In this document: positions 1-8,718 of the stretch, in pieces
How positions within the stretch are numbered: position 1 is the first letter of the stretch
How the letters are laid out: every line of letters begins with the position of its first letter
Source: Pseudomonas sp. GM80
GTDB lineage: Bacteria > Pseudomonadota > Gammaproteobacteria > Pseudomonadales > Pseudomonadaceae
Assembly (NCBI RefSeq): GCF_000282515.1
Contig: NZ_AKJD01000043.1
Location: 62,001 to 126,000 of the forward strand
Length of the DNA stretch: 64,000 bases
Direction of reading: 5' to 3'
Notes under the pieces: model-generated
The model's database searches: none
Told to the model about the DNA's origin: nothing
What the model saw: the letters and a program-made list of their open reading frames with translations, nothing else
Position numbers and translations under genes: made by a program

Positions 1-327
1 CCCGTGTCGGCAGCGATGTTGGTGGCGGTTCCTGATCCACATACCCCAGGCTTTTCCGATACAGCCCCAAGCTTCAACACCGTCCCAGCAGAACCACTGC
101 GCTTCCCCTCTCTAATCGTGTCGAGCACTAACGATCCGTATGACGCACTCGGCTATTCGAAGGTAAAAGCTCGTCACTGGAAAAGTGACTTTCACTCGCT
201 GGGCCCGCTTGGGCACATCAACGGTGATAGCGGATTAGGCGATTGGCCAGAAGGGATGCATCTGCTGAAAGAACTCGTAAATAGGAAAACCGCTCGGAGT
301 TATAGCATCAATGGACACTCCACCTAG
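1..327 (+). CDS. RBBP9/YdeN-family serine hydrolase, C-terminal part (cut by window start)
   Basis: The reading frame is open from base 1, so the gene begins outside the window and only about its last 108 residues are present. They match the end of RBBP9/YdeN alpha/beta hydrolases: the strand and acid-residue turn SSTNDPYD (acid Asp of the triad), then GHINGDSGLGDWPEG carrying the catalytic His. The nucleophile GxSxG would lie upstream. These are small cytoplasmic serine hydrolases of mostly unknown substrate. The gene ends 341 bases before the SDR gene, so they need not share a promoter. The family is clear; the function is not. Confidence 0.8.
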   Translation, partial: PVSAAMLVAVPDPHTPGFSDTAPSFNTVPAEPLRFPSLIVSSTNDPYDALGYSKVKARHWKSDFHSLGPLGHINGDSGLGDWPEGMHLLKELVNRKTARSYSINGHST

Positions 328-478
328 CCTGACCTTGCGGTAGTTGGCATTTTAAAAAATCGGTTTCTCACCCATAGATCCGCAGTACCAGGAGCGCCCA
401 GCCAAGCCTAAGGCGGCTCGACAGCTGAGCCGATGCTCAAGGGATGTTTGTGTAGTTCAGGGGAGAGTGGTTGACTTG

Positions 479-500
479 AAGCATTATGATCATCATGCTT
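479..500. promoter_or_regulatory. Near-perfect 22-bp palindrome (regulon site A) upstream of SDR gene
   Basis: On the minus strand the half-sites are AAGCATGATGA and TCATAATGCTT, one mismatch from perfect symmetry. The same motif occurs at 7356-7377, 25653-25674, 37300-37321 and 37363-37384. It lies about 170 bases before the SDR start. Reading it as an operator is inference; the palindrome and its recurrence are seen directly. Confidence 0.65.
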
Positions 501-668
501 GGTCGGCAGGAGAAATACCAACAGCGAGGGGCTCAGAGATTGGGCGACTAAATGCGAGGAGCTGAGGCTTCGGCGGCTCGTATTGAAGAAACAGCTGTCA
601 TGCAGTGCGAAGAAAACTTAATACAACCGAAGGGCATACAACTGCCCAACAAAACCGCCGGAGGGTGT

Positions 669-1370
669 ATGGAAATTCGCGGGCAAGTCGTATTTGTAAG
701 TGGTGCCAATAGAGGGTTAGGCAAGGCTTTTGTTTCCGCAGCTTTGAAGGCAGGGGCTTCGAAGGTCTACGCTGCCGCCCGGAACTTAGCTGACCTGAAA
801 ATTTCCGGTTGCCATCCAATTGAACTCGATATCACCGATCCTGAGAGCGTCTTGAAGGCTGCTCAATCGTGTCCTGACGTAGGCATATTGATCAATAACG
901 CGGGCTACCTCAAATACGGTTCTCTGTTAGCTGACGATGCTGTTGATAGCTTGCGAGAGCATTTTGAAGTCAACTCAATCGGCACCTTGCTCATGACACG
1001 CGCATTTGCACCTGTATTAGCTAATCAGGGTGGCGGTGCGATCATCAATATCTTGTCCGTTTTGAGCTGGCTCAACATTCAGGAGTCGGGCCCGTACAGT
1101 GCATCGAAAGCAGCGCAGTGGTCGCTTACGAATGGTCTAAGAAACGAGCTGCGTGGTCAGAACACCTTCGTGGTAGGCGTGCATCCTGGGTACATCGATA
1201 CCGACATGGCTGCTGGAGTTGAAGCGCAGAAAACCAGTCCTGAAATGGTCGTTGAGCTTGCCTTCGATGGTCTTGTAGATGGTGTTGAGGAAGTCATCAT
1301 CGATGATGCGGGTCGCTGGGTTAAATCATCTTTGTCGAGTGAAGAAGCCGCATACCTCTCGCCTAAATGA
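669..1370 (+). CDS. Short-chain dehydrogenase/reductase (SDR), classical type
   Basis: This is a cytoplasmic NAD(P)-dependent oxidoreductase of about 233 residues. The nucleotide-binding motif is SGANRGLG near the N-terminus, followed by the NNAG strand and the YSASK catalytic Tyr/Lys pair with the usual Ser upstream (ILSVLSW). I chose the ATG at 669 because GGAGG sits a few bases before it and the protein then starts like its paralogue at 33844; the open frame to 552 has no convincing ribosome site. It is clearly related to the 33844-34587 SDR (shared NRGxG, TRAFAPVLA, SASKAA, LRxEL). A palindromic site lies upstream and nitrilase, methyltransferase and GST genes follow on the same strand. 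Substrate unknown. Confidence 0.88.
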   Translation: MEIRGQVVFVSGANRGLGKAFVSAALKAGASKVYAAARNLADLKISGCHPIELDITDPESVLKAAQSCPDVGILINNAGYLKYGSLLADDAVDSLREHFEVNSIGTLLMTRAFAPVLANQGGGAIINILSVLSWLNIQESGPYSASKAAQWSLTNGLRNELRGQNTFVVGVHPGYIDTDMAAGVEAQKTSPEMVVELAFDGLVDGVEEVIIDDAGRWVKSSLSSEEAAYLSPK

Positions 1371-1506
1371 CGTGTATTTCGAGAAGTGCACTCGCTCGAT
1401 TTGAGCGAGGCGCACTTAGTACATCTCACTTTGATACGGGAACGACACCGCAAATCGGGCAGTAAAACAGTCTCCCCGGCGATTGGTAAATTGAGGGTGC
1501 GTCACA

Positions 1507-2304
1507 ATGGGTTCGCTAAGGGTTTCATTCGCACAGTGGCCGGAAGGTTTACGGCCAGGTGATGCGAATTGGGAGGAGATCGTTCGCCTCCTAGGTGAAG
1601 ATAAACCAGACATTTTGGTAACCAATGAGATGCCGTTCGGTGCGTGGGTTTCGGAGGCTGACACTTATGACCATCAGCTGGCCCAGATGACCATTGCCGA
1701 TCATGAGCGTGGACTGGATGCGCTGAAGGATTTGCAACTGCCGGCGATTATTTCTTCACGGCCCGTCAGTGCCCATGATCGCTTGGCGAATGAAGCGTTT
1801 GCGTTGATTCATGGAGATTACCAATTCCTGCATCAGAAACATTTCTTTCCCAATGAGCCAGGCTTTTATGAGGCGGCATGGTTTGTAACTGCGAAACCTG
1901 GCTTCAACGTAATAGACGTCAATGGCGTAAAGGTTGCCGCTCTTTTGTGTACTGAGTTGATGTTCAACGAACACGCGCGGCATTACGGCCGTGCAGGTGC
2001 CGAACTGATAGTCGTGCCACGTGCATCTGATCCCGATGTTCATTATTGGGAGATTGCTGCCTCTATGGCCGCTATGGTTTCTGGCGCTTTTGTAGCGACC
2101 GCAAACAGGATGGGTAGGGCGCAAGGGGGTGTGGTCTTCGGCGGCCGCGGTATGTTGTTTTCGCCTCACGCTAAGGAGATTGGCTCTCTTGGACCTGTTG
2201 ACGATCAATCGTTGATTACAACCCTGGACATCGACATCGGGATGGCACAACGAGCGAAGGGCGATTATCCCTGTTATGTCGAGGACCTGGTGGGAGACGG
2301 ATAA
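1507..2304 (+). CDS. Carbon-nitrogen hydrolase (nitrilase superfamily)
   Basis: A 265-residue protein of usual length for the family, with the Glu-Lys-Cys triad in order: Glu in TNEMPFGAW, Lys in LHQKHFFPNEPG and Cys in ALLCTELMF, followed by the VVPRAS strand. Such enzymes cleave amides, nitriles or N-carbamoyl groups, or act as amidases on small molecules; the subfamily cannot be set from sequence alone. CTELMF differs from the more usual CYDxRFP around the Cys, suggesting an unusual branch. It follows the SDR gene by about 136 bases on the same strand and precedes a secreted protein, a methyltransferase and a GST. Confidence 0.82.
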   Translation: MGSLRVSFAQWPEGLRPGDANWEEIVRLLGEDKPDILVTNEMPFGAWVSEADTYDHQLAQMTIADHERGLDALKDLQLPAIISSRPVSAHDRLANEAFALIHGDYQFLHQKHFFPNEPGFYEAAWFVTAKPGFNVIDVNGVKVAALLCTELMFNEHARHYGRAGAELIVVPRASDPDVHYWEIAASMAAMVSGAFVATANRMGRAQGGVVFGGRGMLFSPHAKEIGSLGPVDDQSLITTLDIDIGMAQRAKGDYPCYVEDLVGDG

Positions 2305-2554
2305 GGTGTCGGGGATTGAATAGTCGCCAGCTGTATGGTCTGCGCAAATAACAAAGAATTTTGCAGGGGAAGGAATCCGATCACTTGGCGTATTAGCCGG
2401 CTCTGCCGGAAATTGGCCATGGGAGAAGGTGCGATCTGTGGGGGCAAGCGGTCGTCAGCGTTATTGCTTCTGGTTCCAAAAATTGAACACTCCAGGGGAA
2501 CGGCCTGAGTGTTCGGATAATTTCTTCACTCATAACGATGCAGGATCTTTTGAA

Positions 2555-2992
2555 ATGACATTCCAACGCAGATCCAACTCAAAACCACGCTTTACAGTAA
2601 TGCGCTCTTTCGCGATCGCCCTGACTGCGACGCTCACTTTCTCTCTCGCGAACGCAGCGTTTGCGGCACAGCAACTCCCGAAGGTTCCGACGACCAAAAT
2701 AATTGCTATCGGATCACTCACACCTACCGCCACGCCTGATGCGGTGAGTGCCGTTTTACCAGAAGAGGTGCGTGAGACGGTAAAGCTCAGCCTGGCTGGG
2801 AAAATCGAGCAGTGGAACGTACGCACTGACAAGAGTGGCGTGGTGTTTGTTCTTAACGTAACTGACGTGTCAGAGGCGCGCGATATGTTCGCGAAAATGC
2901 CTTTGGACAAGGCTGGGCTAATGACGTTTGAGTTCATCCCCGTAGGCCCGCTATCTCCACTCGCACTTTTGCTGGACCAACCTGCGCACTGA
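2555..2992 (+). CDS. Small secreted protein of unknown function
   Basis: The protein carries a clear Sec signal peptide: a charged start, a hydrophobic stretch around MRSFAIALTATLTFSLAN and cleavage near AAFAAQQ. The mature part is about 120 residues and resembles small ferredoxin-like alpha/beta domains of the muconolactone isomerase or YCII type, but I see no defining motif. Starts at 2555 or 2600 both leave a working signal peptide; the longer open frame to 2429 would bury it. It sits 41 bases before the methyltransferase gene, which suggests cotranscription. A role as a periplasmic ligand-binding or isomerase-like protein is only a guess. Confidence 0.6.
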   Translation: MTFQRRSNSKPRFTVMRSFAIALTATLTFSLANAAFAAQQLPKVPTTKIIAIGSLTPTATPDAVSAVLPEEVRETVKLSLAGKIEQWNVRTDKSGVVFVLNVTDVSEARDMFAKMPLDKAGLMTFEFIPVGPLSPLALLLDQPAH

Positions 2993-3033
2993 TATCAGGA
3001 CATCCTGATACACGCGGCTATTGAGGATATGAC

Positions 3034-3873
3034 GTGAGCGACAAATCAGAAGTAATACGAAAGCATTATGAGGGTGGCTCTGAGGACGTAGACCTTGTCA
3101 CCCGGGTGAAGCGTTTGCTTGAAGACATTGGTGAGGGTCAAATCACCAGCGAGCAGCTCGCGGGTCTCGATCAATTTCACAGTGGTGGTTTGAAAACTAC
3201 AGCTGACTTCATTGAGCTTTTGGAGATCCAGCCAGAGTCAAAAGTCCTCGATGCAGGTTCGGGACTGGGAGGTCCATCGCGATACACAGCTGAGGGTTTT
3301 GGCTGTCATGTAACCGGTGTTGATCTCACAGAATCGTTCGTCGACGTCGCTAAGCTGCTCGCTGACAGAACGGGACTGAACGGCGCCGTTCAATATCAAG
3401 TCGGCAATCTATTGGACTTGGATTTTGCGGACGAGCATTTCGATGTCGTTTACACCCAGCATGTGGTGATGAACATCCGCGATAGGGCTCAGGTGTACAA
3501 AGAGATCCACCGCGTCCTTAAACCCGGCGGCGTATTTGGCTCATTCGACGTGCTCGCCGTAGACGGTCAGCAGGATGTCCTCTACCCGGTACCTTGGGCA
3601 GAAAGTAGCGAGAACAGTGTGCTACTCACTGAGGCTGAAACGCGCTCGGTGATGGAAAACGCGGGCTTGCAGATCAACCTGTGGGAAGACGTCACGCAGG
3701 ACATTATCGAATGGTTTGATCGCTTCCAGCTGGCAGCAGTGCAGAGTGGTGCGCAGGGCCCCACGCTTAAGCTTGTGATGGGCGACCGGTTTGGCAAGAT
3801 GGCTGAAAACTTTGCGCGCAATCTGCGGGAAAACAAGGTTCGCCTAGTGATGGCTCGTAGCGTGCGTAGATAA
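3034..3873 (+). CDS. Class I SAM-dependent methyltransferase
   Basis: A Rossmann-fold methyltransferase of 279 residues starting at GTG. Motif I is LDAGSGLGGPSRY, followed by the acidic end of strand 2 (VTGVDLT), motif II-like DFADEHFDVVYTQHV and the VLKPGG motif. The layout resembles sarcosine/dimethylglycine and UbiE-like small-molecule methyltransferases, so a natural-product or osmolyte acceptor is plausible, but the acceptor cannot be read from the sequence. It lies between the secreted protein and the GST gene on the same strand, 80 bases before the GST, consistent with one detoxification operon. Confidence 0.85.
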   Translation: MSDKSEVIRKHYEGGSEDVDLVTRVKRLLEDIGEGQITSEQLAGLDQFHSGGLKTTADFIELLEIQPESKVLDAGSGLGGPSRYTAEGFGCHVTGVDLTESFVDVAKLLADRTGLNGAVQYQVGNLLDLDFADEHFDVVYTQHVVMNIRDRAQVYKEIHRVLKPGGVFGSFDVLAVDGQQDVLYPVPWAESSENSVLLTEAETRSVMENAGLQINLWEDVTQDIIEWFDRFQLAAVQSGAQGPTLKLVMGDRFGKMAENFARNLRENKVRLVMARSVRR

Positions 3874-3953
3874 GCGCCTGCGTGTCCTGTGACATTCGAG
3901 GAGGCCGGTGCTTATGAGCCTTCACGATTCCGAAGTTCGCCTGGAGAAATGGG

Positions 3954-4553
3954 ATGCAGCTTTTCATCAATGATTCTTCTCCTTACTCACGGGTAGTGAG
4001 AGTCGCCGTTTTAGAAAAAGGACTGCACGATGACATCCAGCTTTTTTGGGCGGATCCTTGGGCTCATAACTCACCGACGATCGAGTTCAATCCAGCAAGT
4101 CGGCTACCCGTCCTTGTCACGCCCGAAGGTATTGGTATCAGTGAATCGTTGCTGATCGTTCAGTACCTCGATTCTATGTCTGCGCAGCAACCACTGATGC
4201 CAAAGGAGAACCTAGCCCACGCTTTACATTTTGCTGGGTTGGGGCAGGGATTGATGGAGGCTGCCTTCACCTCGGTGATCACCAAGAAGTTCGAACGAAA
4301 CGTATCGGCAGACTCGTTCCTCGCGCTCCGACGAGACAACGTTATTAAGAGAACGCTGTCGGCCCTGGATGGAGAGGTTGGATCACGCGAGAAGGACCGC
4401 TTCACAATTGGTGAAATCATCGTCTGGGTTGCCTTGGCCTACATCGAGTTTCGTCTTCCGGACATCAATTGGAAGGAAAAATGTCCCTCTTTGCATGAGT
4501 TTTTCGAGCGCTTTTCCGCGCGGGACAGTTTCACATCGACACCGTTTAAGTGA
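3954..4553 (+). CDS. Glutathione S-transferase family protein
   Basis: A 199-residue protein with the thioredoxin-like N-terminal domain (QLFINDSSPYSRVVRVAVLEKGL) in which SPYSR carries the likely catalytic Ser, then the cis-Pro segment RLPVLVTPEG and the glutathione-contacting Glu-Ser pair in GISESLLIVQYL. The C-terminal half is all helical, as usual. The family conjugates glutathione to electrophiles or reduces peroxides in the cytoplasm. GGAG at 3943-3946 supports this start. It is last in the forward cluster, with a terminator directly behind. Two other GST genes (41366 and 42144) occur in the window. Confidence 0.87.
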   Translation: MQLFINDSSPYSRVVRVAVLEKGLHDDIQLFWADPWAHNSPTIEFNPASRLPVLVTPEGIGISESLLIVQYLDSMSAQQPLMPKENLAHALHFAGLGQGLMEAAFTSVITKKFERNVSADSFLALRRDNVIKRTLSALDGEVGSREKDRFTIGEIIVWVALAYIEFRLPDINWKEKCPSLHEFFERFSARDSFTSTPFK

Positions 4554-4559
4554 GTTTGG

Positions 4560-4583
4560 CCGGAGGCATCATCTCCGGGTTTT
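4560..4583 (+). terminator. Rho-independent terminator after GST gene
   Basis: CCGGAG, a seven-base loop, CTCCGG, then GTTTTCG. It starts a few bases after the GST stop codon and ends the forward cluster. Confidence 0.6.
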
Positions 4584-4632
4584 CGCCCGTTAGCCTAAAG
4601 CTGAGCCTGCCCCAATAGGGGCGTTCTCATGG

Positions 4633-5811
4633 TCATTTTTTTATCAATTCGGTTTGCAGTGTACGGGAGACCTTTCTGATCCAGCGCTCACGGTTGAATT
4701 CCGCCCATACCCACGCCTGCACGATTTTCTTCACTTCCGATTCAACACTGCCGCCTTCAAGCGATAGCTTGATCAGATTCTGAAAAAAAGGCTCAGTCAG
4801 TAGCTCAGGTGTTTCTTCCTCTGCCGCTGTTGCCAGCGCTGCATATCTGTCGATCGTCAATTTCGTTTTCACACCGTACTGCTGTGCAATTACCTCCCAA
4901 GGCATCCCTTCCGAAAGCATCGCCCGAGCTGAGGACCATTTGACGTAATTATTGACCTTCTTCACCAGGGGCCAACCTTCCTGCTCAAGTTGTCTCGCGA
5001 TCGCACGGTACATTGTGAAGTCAGCTTTATGTGCATCGATGAATGCTGCGCAAGCTGCTCGATTTGAACGCTCCAGCCTAGAAATGGGGAGGTGCATTTT
5101 TTTTGACATTTCTTCAGCACGATCTAACTGTTCGGGAAGCGGGTATTTCACATTATCGGGGGTGTTCTGATCCAGGTAGTCGAGCACCTCAAAAGCCAAG
5201 TGGCTATCTTTTGATAATGGTGCATTTGATTCGAGATGTTCGACCAGCTCCTCGCAGGCTAGCGGAAGGTGTATCTCTATCGTCCTACCTGCGATCGTGA
5301 GGTGTCCAACGCAGTGGGCGTTATCAGCGGCGGAGTAGACATCGTCATCTTCACCCTTCATCCAAGTGCTCTCTTCAGACCGGAGCGGTCCGTTGTACAT
5401 CCGGTTTTCCCGCATGTATGCGAAAGCCTCGTTTTGCAGTGACGAGACAAAGCGACAACCTTCTAAATAATTTCCTGCTGCCACGGCTGTTGCTGCTGGA
5501 GTGTCCAAATCTGCTCGCCAAAAAGCTCCCCATTTCCCGTCCGGGAGCATCAAAAGCATCCATTCACGAAACTCACAGCTCTGGGCCAATTTTTGTAAAT
5601 GGATTTTGTCAGATTCACTGGAGGTGAAGGCGGGAAGGGCATGTAATTGATGTAGTTGGGTTGGTTCATAGGGGAGCCAACGAGTAAGACCGTCGCACAT
5701 TTTGCTCTCTGTGGTCCACCACACTCGTTTTTCGTCGTCCCACTCAACGTCGAACATTTTTGCCTCTTCTTTTTCATCGAAGGGCACCGCGAGATCTATA
5801 CGCTTGGACAT
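4633..5811 (-). CDS. DUF5710 domain-containing protein, function unknown
   Basis: About 392 residues from the chosen start. The first 45 residues fit DUF5710, a short domain with alternating charged and aromatic residues (LAVPFDEKEEAK, then VWWTT), often fused to DNA-primase-like or plasmid-associated proteins. The rest is mostly helical, without catalytic motifs that I recognise. The frame runs open to 6003, but the protein reads as DUF5710 from MSKRIDL, so I place the start at 5811. It is transcribed towards the forward cluster end and stands alone. The domain suggests a mobile-element or nucleic-acid link; this is inference. Confidence 0.6.
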   Translation of the reverse strand: MSKRIDLAVPFDEKEEAKMFDVEWDDEKRVWWTTESKMCDGLTRWLPYEPTQLHQLHALPAFTSSESDKIHLQKLAQSCEFREWMLLMLPDGKWGAFWRADLDTPAATAVAAGNYLEGCRFVSSLQNEAFAYMRENRMYNGPLRSEESTWMKGEDDDVYSAADNAHCVGHLTIAGRTIEIHLPLACEELVEHLESNAPLSKDSHLAFEVLDYLDQNTPDNVKYPLPEQLDRAEEMSKKMHLPISRLERSNRAACAAFIDAHKADFTMYRAIARQLEQEGWPLVKKVNNYVKWSSARAMLSEGMPWEVIAQQYGVKTKLTIDRYAALATAAEEETPELLTEPFFQNLIKLSLEGGSVESEVKKIVQAWVWAEFNRERWIRKVSRTLQTELIKK

Positions 5812-6089
5812 TTTATTAGCTGTCTCGAATTGTATTGGCAGTTGAATAAAAAATAGTGATGTTTTCGGACCAGTCTTTATGAGGCAGCGAGACGAGGGGG
5901 CACCGTCACCACGCTTGGGGATTTTCGGCACAGCCGGTCTTGTTCTTGTAAATGTGCTTTCAATTTCGACGTGATTTGAGGACAACCAAATGCAGTGCCT
6001 CACAAGAACTGCCGGAGTAGATTGCTCGCATCACCGTTTTCTGGAGGAAGTATTTTTAATAAGCATGAGATTAAAAATGGATCTTCGGA

Positions 6090-6986
6090 CTAAAGATGAA
6101 GGGTGCCTTCCATAACGCTAACGCAATGTCCGCCGAGGCGAACGAATACTCCGTGTGTCGTGGTTTGTACGTCTGTGTAAATCAAGCCTGGCCTTCCCAT
6201 ATCTGCTCCTTGACCTACCAAAAGAGAGAGATCAGCTACTCCATCGGCATTTGCAATTAGGGCGCTGGCGGCAGCAGCAGCGCTTCCTGTGGCTGGATCT
6301 TCAGTCATTCGCTTGGTAAACATTCGCGCTTCGATGTCGCATGGAGAGGTAGAGCTGCCTACGTCTCTGGTGTACGCGTATACAGACGCTGCTCCATCAA
6401 GAGGTAGCAACGCACCGAATCCGACAGGATTAGGTTTACACCGGCGTAAGGCGTCTCTTGTCGTCAGTTCAACAATCAAAAAAGGCAATCCTACGGACGC
6501 AATCTGTGGCTCATGGGAGACGGTCCGGACATCGTTGGAATCAACAGAGAGACAGAGCGCAGCGGACGACGCTGAAACTTTTGAATAAATGGAAAAGCTT
6601 TCTGGTGTAACCAACTCAGCACCAGTTACGACCGATTTGTCTTTCAGAAAACTAATCGAAACCGGCCCCGCTATTTGCTCAAGCACGATGGTGTCGGGGA
6701 TGGAAGCGCCACGCCTTGCTACTTCCTTGGCAAGCACAAATGCAGTGCCGATATTTGGATGGCCTGCAAATGGGATTTCGCGTTCAGGCGTGAAAATTCT
6801 GACCCTCGCAGTGCTTTCTTGAGCAGACGGCGGAAGCACGAAAGTCGTCTCTGCAAAGCCGAATTCGACTGCAATTTTCTGCATCTGAAGGGAGGAGAGG
6901 TCTTCAGCGTCCAGTACGACCGCCAGTGGATTACCCTCAAACCGGGTGTCTGTAAACACGTCTACGGCGGCGTATCGAAGATTCAC
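6090..6986 (-). CDS. PhzF-family isomerase/epimerase
   Basis: A 298-residue member of the PhzF/DapF-fold family. Visible hallmarks are the start RYAAVDVFTDTRFEGNPLAVV, the segment EFGFAETTFV with the catalytic Glu, FTPEREIPFAGHP, and DPATGSAAAA near the C-terminus. PhzF itself isomerises a phenazine precursor, but most relatives are uncharacterised isomerases and no phenazine genes lie here. The open frame reaches ATG 7010, but GTG at 6986 has a better site (AGAAGGG) and fits the family N-terminus, so I prefer it. A half operator AAGCATGATGA lies at 7055-7065, just upstream. Confidence 0.88.
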   Translation of the reverse strand: MNLRYAAVDVFTDTRFEGNPLAVVLDAEDLSSLQMQKIAVEFGFAETTFVLPPSAQESTARVRIFTPEREIPFAGHPNIGTAFVLAKEVARRGASIPDTIVLEQIAGPVSISFLKDKSVVTGAELVTPESFSIYSKVSASSAALCLSVDSNDVRTVSHEPQIASVGLPFLIVELTTRDALRRCKPNPVGFGALLPLDGAASVYAYTRDVGSSTSPCDIEARMFTKRMTEDPATGSAAAAASALIANADGVADLSLLVGQGADMGRPGLIYTDVQTTTHGVFVRLGGHCVSVMEGTLHL

Positions 6987-7046
6987 TTGAATCCCTTCTT
7001 GTATTTGCATGATGGCCGTAATCTTATTGGCTTTGCAGTATCCAAA

Positions 7047-7319
7047 TCAATATGAAGCATGATGAGTTGTTAGTTTGGATGAGGCCGAGAATCGCTGGCT
7101 CGTACACAAATAACCTTGGATAATTACATCGAAAAACGCCTTGGAAACCGCTGCAATCAAGGGTTGTTCGGAGCTTTGGCATTCTTCGAGCGATGCTGCC
7201 ACATCATGCGAGAGCGGTGCTCCATCTGACCAGTGGTCATGCCTCGCGCGGGGAAATTTGGCACGCAACGTCACTTCCTTGCGCGCCACGGGTACGTCTT
7301 CCCCTGACGATTTCTCCAT
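7047..7319 (-). CDS. Possible small protein, unrecognised
   Basis: A 90-residue open frame with AGGA a few bases before the ATG, lying between phzF and the AraC gene and reading towards phzF. I recognise no domain and composition is unremarkable. It is divergent from the AraC regulator across the palindromic site at 7356-7377, which would suit a regulated gene. It overlaps a forward open frame of similar length and the half-site upstream of phzF, so it may be non-coding. Confidence 0.25.
   Translation of the reverse strand: MEKSSGEDVPVARKEVTLRAKFPRARHDHWSDGAPLSHDVAASLEECQSSEQPLIAAVSKAFFDVIIQGYLCTSQRFSASSKLTTHHASY
7055..7076. promoter_or_regulatory. Half-palindrome of the recurring operator, upstream of phzF
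   Basis: The half-site AAGCATGATGA at 7055-7065 is identical to the left arm of the other sites, while the right arm is poorly kept (3 of 11 positions). It is about 70 bases upstream of the GTG start of the PhzF-family gene. Confidence 0.4.
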
Positions 7320-7355
7320 TGGATCCTGGAAAACAGTTCTAATTCATTTGAGTAA

Positions 7356-7377
7356 TAGTATGATGATCGTCAGGTTT
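7356..7377. promoter_or_regulatory. Recurring palindromic operator (site E) upstream of AraC gene
   Basis: Half-sites TAGTATGATGA and TCGTCAGGTTT match the idealised palindrome AAGCATGATGA / TCATCATGCTT at 17 of 22 positions. It lies about 120 bases before the chosen AraC start and about 37 before the divergent small frame. Confidence 0.5.
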
Positions 7378-7495
7378 AATTCGAATGTCGCGTCATTACG
7401 AAGCTGAACATGGTAACGGCCGCTACCACATGTCTAAACGGTGCAGCAGTCCAGATTTAGCTGGCGCTAATAAATGTGTTCATTGCCGGGGTACG

Positions 7496-8428
7496 ATGAT
7501 GGATGTGTTAGACGCTTTGCTGAAAATAGCTGCCCCAGAAATTCGATTTGAGGCCTTCCTAGCGTTTGAAGGGGAGTACTCATCGACGCGCAAGATACGT
7601 ACGAATGACTGCTGCTCGTTCATCTTCGTTTTAGACGGGGGATGTGATGTGGTGTTTGAGGATGACGATTCTGTTTGGATGAGCCCAGGTGATTTTCTGC
7701 TCATAAATAATAACGATGAATACTGCGTCGTTTCTCCAGCGCCTGAGCATCAAGCCCAACCTTCAGCAGCAGAAAAACCTGATGATATCGGTATGGTGAA
7801 AAGGCCATCAGCTGGCAAGATTTTATGTGCAAGTGTGGTCGGAGGAAATGGCGCAGTCACCGCTTTTTTTAAGCTGCTTCCCGATCGATTGCTGCTGCCC
7901 TCCAGCGCGCAATCTTCGGCCTCTCCTTTGATTCGAATGGTGAAAACGCTGCATTCGGAAGTCATTAAAAAAGGAGGGGGGGCGAATCCTATTATGGAGT
8001 CTTTCCTGAAATGCGGGTTGGTCCTGGCGTTGCGAGAAATGATCCAGCTTAATTACTCACGTTGCGGGCTTTTGTCCCTGTGTGCACATCCCATGCTTAA
8101 CCGTTACCTAGGTTCGATAGTGGCAGACCCACGTAGAGGGTGGTCCCTGGGTGCTACCGAAGCAAGCGACCATGAGTTTTCGGAGGTAGAAGTCATAGAG
8201 GTTTCGGGATTTTCCGCAGCAACCATCTTATCGTTAATGCGTGTGCTGATTTCCTTCCCATTATTAACCGCAAGCAAAAAAACAATACTGCAAATCGGAG
8301 CGATGGTTGGTTACAGCTCAGCTGCGGAGTACAGCAGAATATTCGCCGATTGCATTGGTGGTCCGCCTGAAAACTATCGCATGTCTCGATTCAGCTCCTT
8401 TCCCTCTGGCTTTTCACCTGGCGAGTGA
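7496..8428 (+). CDS. AraC-family regulator with cupin N-terminus and degenerate first HTH
   Basis: About 310 residues. The N-terminal half has the cupin sensor pattern of the AraC proteins that control oxidative or electrophile genes (MDVLDALLK, then SPGDFLLINN). The C-terminus keeps the second helix-turn-helix (ILQIGAMVGYSSAAEYSRIFADCIGGPPENYR split over about 30 residues). The region where the first helix-turn-helix should be (after WSL) lacks the usual SRSxFxRxF pattern, unlike the three other AraC proteins in the window. I start at 7496, where the family N-terminus begins; the frame opens at 7385. It may bind DNA weakly or be decaying. Confidence 0.7.
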   Translation: MMDVLDALLKIAAPEIRFEAFLAFEGEYSSTRKIRTNDCCSFIFVLDGGCDVVFEDDDSVWMSPGDFLLINNNDEYCVVSPAPEHQAQPSAAEKPDDIGMVKRPSAGKILCASVVGGNGAVTAFFKLLPDRLLLPSSAQSSASPLIRMVKTLHSEVIKKGGGANPIMESFLKCGLVLALREMIQLNYSRCGLLSLCAHPMLNRYLGSIVADPRRGWSLGATEASDHEFSEVEVIEVSGFSAATILSLMRVLISFPLLTASKKTILQIGAMVGYSSAAEYSRIFADCIGGPPENYRMSRFSSFPSGFSPGE

Positions 8429-8680
8429 TCTCCATCAGGTTCTTCAGCTGGATTGGTGTATGTGGCAAACGCTTCGATGCCCATAGCCAGCTCCATTAGG
8501 GTCACTTGCCAGCTAGTGCCCACTAGATTTTTGGTGCTGGCCAGGCAAATTCGGTGGTACTCCGCTTCCTGGTCGAGTTGAGTCGGTTGGGCACTGCCAG
8601 ATTACGTTGGCAGTGTTGATTTCGCCTCCACCGGTCGCAAACTCTGATGTGAAAATTGACCGAAGCGAGACTTCGTCGTT

Positions 8681-8700
8681 TACTGTACAAAAATACAGTG
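8681..8700 (+). promoter_or_regulatory. LexA (SOS) box
   Basis: TACTGTACAAAAATACAGTG fits CTGT-N8-ACAG exactly with the usual flanking TA. It ends 18 bases before the umuD start, so umuDC should be LexA-repressed. It also rules out the upstream start at 8656, which would put the box inside the coding region. Confidence 0.9.
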
Positions 8701-8718
8701 TTCGCAGAAGGCGTTGAT

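Noticed and set aside
6090..6986. Phenazine biosynthesis
   Set aside because: Only a PhzF-family gene is present; no phzA/B, D, E or G is nearby, and most PhzF relatives are not phenazine enzymes.
8656..8718. Longer umuD with start at 8656
   Set aside because: The LexA box would lie inside the coding region, and the 8719 start gives normal length and residue positions.
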